Source: an uncultured Muribaculaceae bacterium
Lineage (GTDB): Bacteria; Bacteroidota; Bacteroidia; Bacteroidales; Muribaculaceae
Length of the DNA: 7,380 nt
Reading direction: 5' to 3'
NCBI GenBank assembly: GCA_934663645.1
Contig: CAKUKR010000095.1
Location: 1-7,380 of the forward strand
This document shows positions 7,024 to 7,380 of this stretch, piece by piece. A model generated the notes under the pieces. It searched no databases. It saw only the letters and a program-made list of their open reading frames with translations, and had not been told where the DNA came from. The translations under genes and the position numbers were made by a program. Every line of letters starts with the position of its first letter. Position 1 is the first letter of the stretch.

Positions 7024-7380
7024 TCAGAATTGCCTTCGGCTGAGATAGACATCTTTAATGCGACTTAAAGACTCGACTAAGCAATTGGTGTTTCGCTTGT
7101 ATTCGTCTATAATTATATCATAGCCCTTGTCGGATTTGCACACGAAATTCCAAAACTTGCTGCTTATAAGCAGTTCGTCTTCTGCAAAGAATTGACATAC
7201 CCGACCTTGCTTCCAAGGCTTGCCTTCGCCATAGCGATTGTATGCCGTAGCAAAGTGAGGATGCGGCACTTGATTTTTGGCTGAAACTACTGGGCGGAAA
7301 CATGGCTTGTTGCACAGGTGCGGGGTTTTGAGTAATTTTGCACTGCTTTTCAGGCAGCGCAGATGCCTGAGCCAACCATA
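7024..7380 (-). CDS. C-terminal part of a putative type II restriction endonuclease (TdeIII-like), incomplete or decayed
   Basis: The frame ending in TGA at 7024-7026 is open to the window edge, about 118 codons. The first in-frame start inside it that would leave the conserved part intact is GTG at 7269 (81 residues). Counting from that GTG, residues 6-40 read FATAYNRYGEGKPWK, then QFFAEDELLISSKFWNF. This resembles the C-terminal block of several type II restriction enzymes, notably TdeIII-like ones: YNPYGxGKPY, then a D/E-rich strand, then a vLxGxeFWxfigG-like segment and a terminal helix (here DIIIDEYKRNTNCLVESLSR). The assignment is from memory of the family pattern. Upstream of about 7255 the frame is rich in Cys, Lys and Arg and lacks the expected PD-(D/E)xK core, and another frame is also open there, so the gene may be a fragment or rearranged. 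No methyltransferase is in the window. Confidence 0.45.
   Translation of the reverse strand, partial: YGWLRHLRCLKSSAKLLKTPHLCNKPCFRPVVSAKNQVPHPHFATAYNRYGEGKPWKQGRVCQFFAEDELLISSKFWNFVCKSDKGYDIIIDEYKRNTNCLVESLSRIKDVYLSRRQF
7350..7370. repeat. Short inverted repeat near the window edge
   Basis: TCAGGCA (7350-7356) and TGCCTGA (7364-7370) are perfect 7-base inverted arms around a 7-base loop. It lies in the part of the partial minus-strand frame that does not look like the restriction-enzyme family, so it may belong to non-coding or rearranged DNA. No T-tract on the plus strand; on the minus strand it is followed by GAAAAGC. Function unknown. Confidence 0.35.

Overview
The window looks like a chromosomal segment from a member of the Bacteroidales with moderately high GC, possibly Muribaculaceae-like. 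The evidence is the gene set (dxr next to rseP, an RlmI-type methyltransferase, and a secreted M49 peptidase with the HECLGH signature known from Bacteroides), the absence of Shine-Dalgarno-like sequences before the starts, A-rich leaders, and one promoter candidate of the Bacteroidetes TTTG/TAnnTTTG type. The family-level placement is inference.

Positions 1-5964 hold a tightly packed plus-strand run of four complete genes: dxr (MEP isoprenoid pathway), rseP (site-2 intramembrane protease), an RlmI/COG1092-type rRNA cytosine methyltransferase, and a dipeptidyl peptidase III (M49) with a signal peptide. Gaps are 27, 22 and 49 bases, consistent with one operon or closely linked transcription units. 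The run ends in a strong 16-bp hairpin (5988-6025). Immediately after it is a small plus-strand gene for a short AlkD-like HEAT-repeat protein (6043-6477), closed by a second hairpin (6489-6520) that could serve both strands.

From about 6520 to the end the character changes. GC drops from about 62% (37/60 in the line at 4141) to about 38-40% (23/60 and 24/60 in the lines at 6661 and 6781), and coding switches to the minus strand. This part holds a 122-residue tyrosine-rich orphan protein (6641-7009). Just upstream of it on the same strand is the C-terminal end of a gene that runs off the window (7024-7380). Its last ~75 residues resemble the C-terminus of type II restriction endonucleases (TdeIII-like), but the part before that does not read like such an enzyme. 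I interpret this as the edge of a horizontally acquired accessory island, possibly a decayed restriction-modification locus, beside the core operon. No tRNA, rRNA, CRISPR array or complete insertion sequence was recognised.
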